From an uncultured Collinsella sp. (lineage in GTDB: Bacteria; Actinomycetota; Coriobacteriia; Coriobacteriales; Coriobacteriaceae), in assembly GCA_905213265.1 (NCBI GenBank), contig CAJMHR010000023.1, forward strand, positions 1 to 38,233: DNA of 38,233 bases, in the 5' to 3' direction. Numbering within the stretch: the stretch's first letter is position 1; each line of letters starts with the position of its first letter. The translations under genes and the position numbers were made by a program. This document shows positions 38,092-38,233 of this stretch, in pieces. A model generated the notes under the pieces. It saw only the letters and a program-made list of their open reading frames with translations. It had not been told where the DNA came from and searched no databases.

Positions 38092-38233
38092 TTGGATATC
38101 ATCGAGCTTATAAAATCTGCCTTCATGGGCCTGGTCGAGGGCATCACCGAATGGCTGCCTGTTTCGTCGACCGGTCATATGATCTTGGTGGACGAGTTCG
38201 TCAAGATGAACGTGAGCGAGACGTTCTGGAATA
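38092..38233 (+). CDS. uppP: Undecaprenyl-diphosphatase UppP (BacA), 5' part only
   Basis: The first 47 residues of an integral-membrane undecaprenyl-diphosphatase, cut by the window end. SAFMGLVEGITEWLPVSSTG + HMIL contains the conserved EG(I/V)TE-LP-SSTGH motif that holds the catalytic residues. I start it at TTG 38092, with GAGGGGG (38079-38086) as ribosome-binding site; no ATG fits as well. It recycles the lipid carrier of cell-wall synthesis and confers bacitracin tolerance when abundant. The 246-bp gap to usp (37846-38091) holds promoters presumably, but I see no definite element. Confidence 0.9.
   Translation, partial: MDIIELIKSAFMGLVEGITEWLPVSSTGHMILVDEFVKMNVSETFWN

Overview
The window looks like a chromosomal segment of a high-GC actinobacterium of the class Coriobacteriia, most likely Collinsella or a close relative. 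The grounds are the GC-rich, GC-biased third codon positions, the actinobacterial mazG-eno-divIC-ppx gene order, and many short dispersed palindromes between genes. The genus is inferred from composition, gene order and remembered protein similarity; no database search was possible.

Layout. (1) 1-1077: the end of a probable SIS-domain sugar isomerase, then a FrlC-like TIM-barrel epimerase. (2) 1247-9416: a nearly complete histidine operon, hisZG(fused)-hisD-hisC-hisB-hisH-hisA-hisF-hisI-hisE, all on the plus strand. A convergent PHP-type histidinol-phosphatase (9444-10355) supplies the one missing step. Two large palindromic elements sit inside the operon, between hisB and hisH and between hisF and hisI. 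(3) 10685-16095: a standalone LarC C-terminal domain, a YfcE-like phosphoesterase, mazG, enolase, a DivIC/FtsB-like division protein and a Ppx/GppA phosphatase. (4) 16251-22087: a DUF4143-type AAA ATPase with tandem repeats upstream, tRNA-Leu(UAA), a membrane-anchored helical-repeat-like protein, an orphan galactitol-type PTS IIB plus a VOC protein, and an OmpR-type two-component system with a DUF4342-like membrane protein.

(5) About 22260-27100: a lower-GC accessory island. It holds an orphan AbiEi-like antitoxin, an EcoRII-family restriction-modification pair whose methyltransferase carries its own N-terminal HTH, a stretch with no recognisable gene, the 3' remnant of a second DUF4143-type ATPase with its own tandem repeat, and a small two-gene unit whose nucleotidyltransferase is cut short. 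It reads as a decaying defence or toxin-antitoxin hotspot.

(6) 27113-38233: a small membrane protein, a metallophosphoesterase, and a glutamyl-Q tRNA(Asp) synthetase whose C-terminus looks like the tail of a DUF1778/TacA antitoxin. These are followed by a DUF2207 membrane protein, a GNAT acetyltransferase, purH, an unrecognised protein, a BceRS-like two-component system, a universal stress protein, and the start of uppP (bacA).

The best candidates for unusual biology are the HisZ-HisG fusion, the GluQRS-antitoxin tail chimera, the restriction-modification/AbiEi/ATPase island, the tandem repeats beside DUF4143 ATPases, and the family of intergenic palindromes, some of which interrupt operons.
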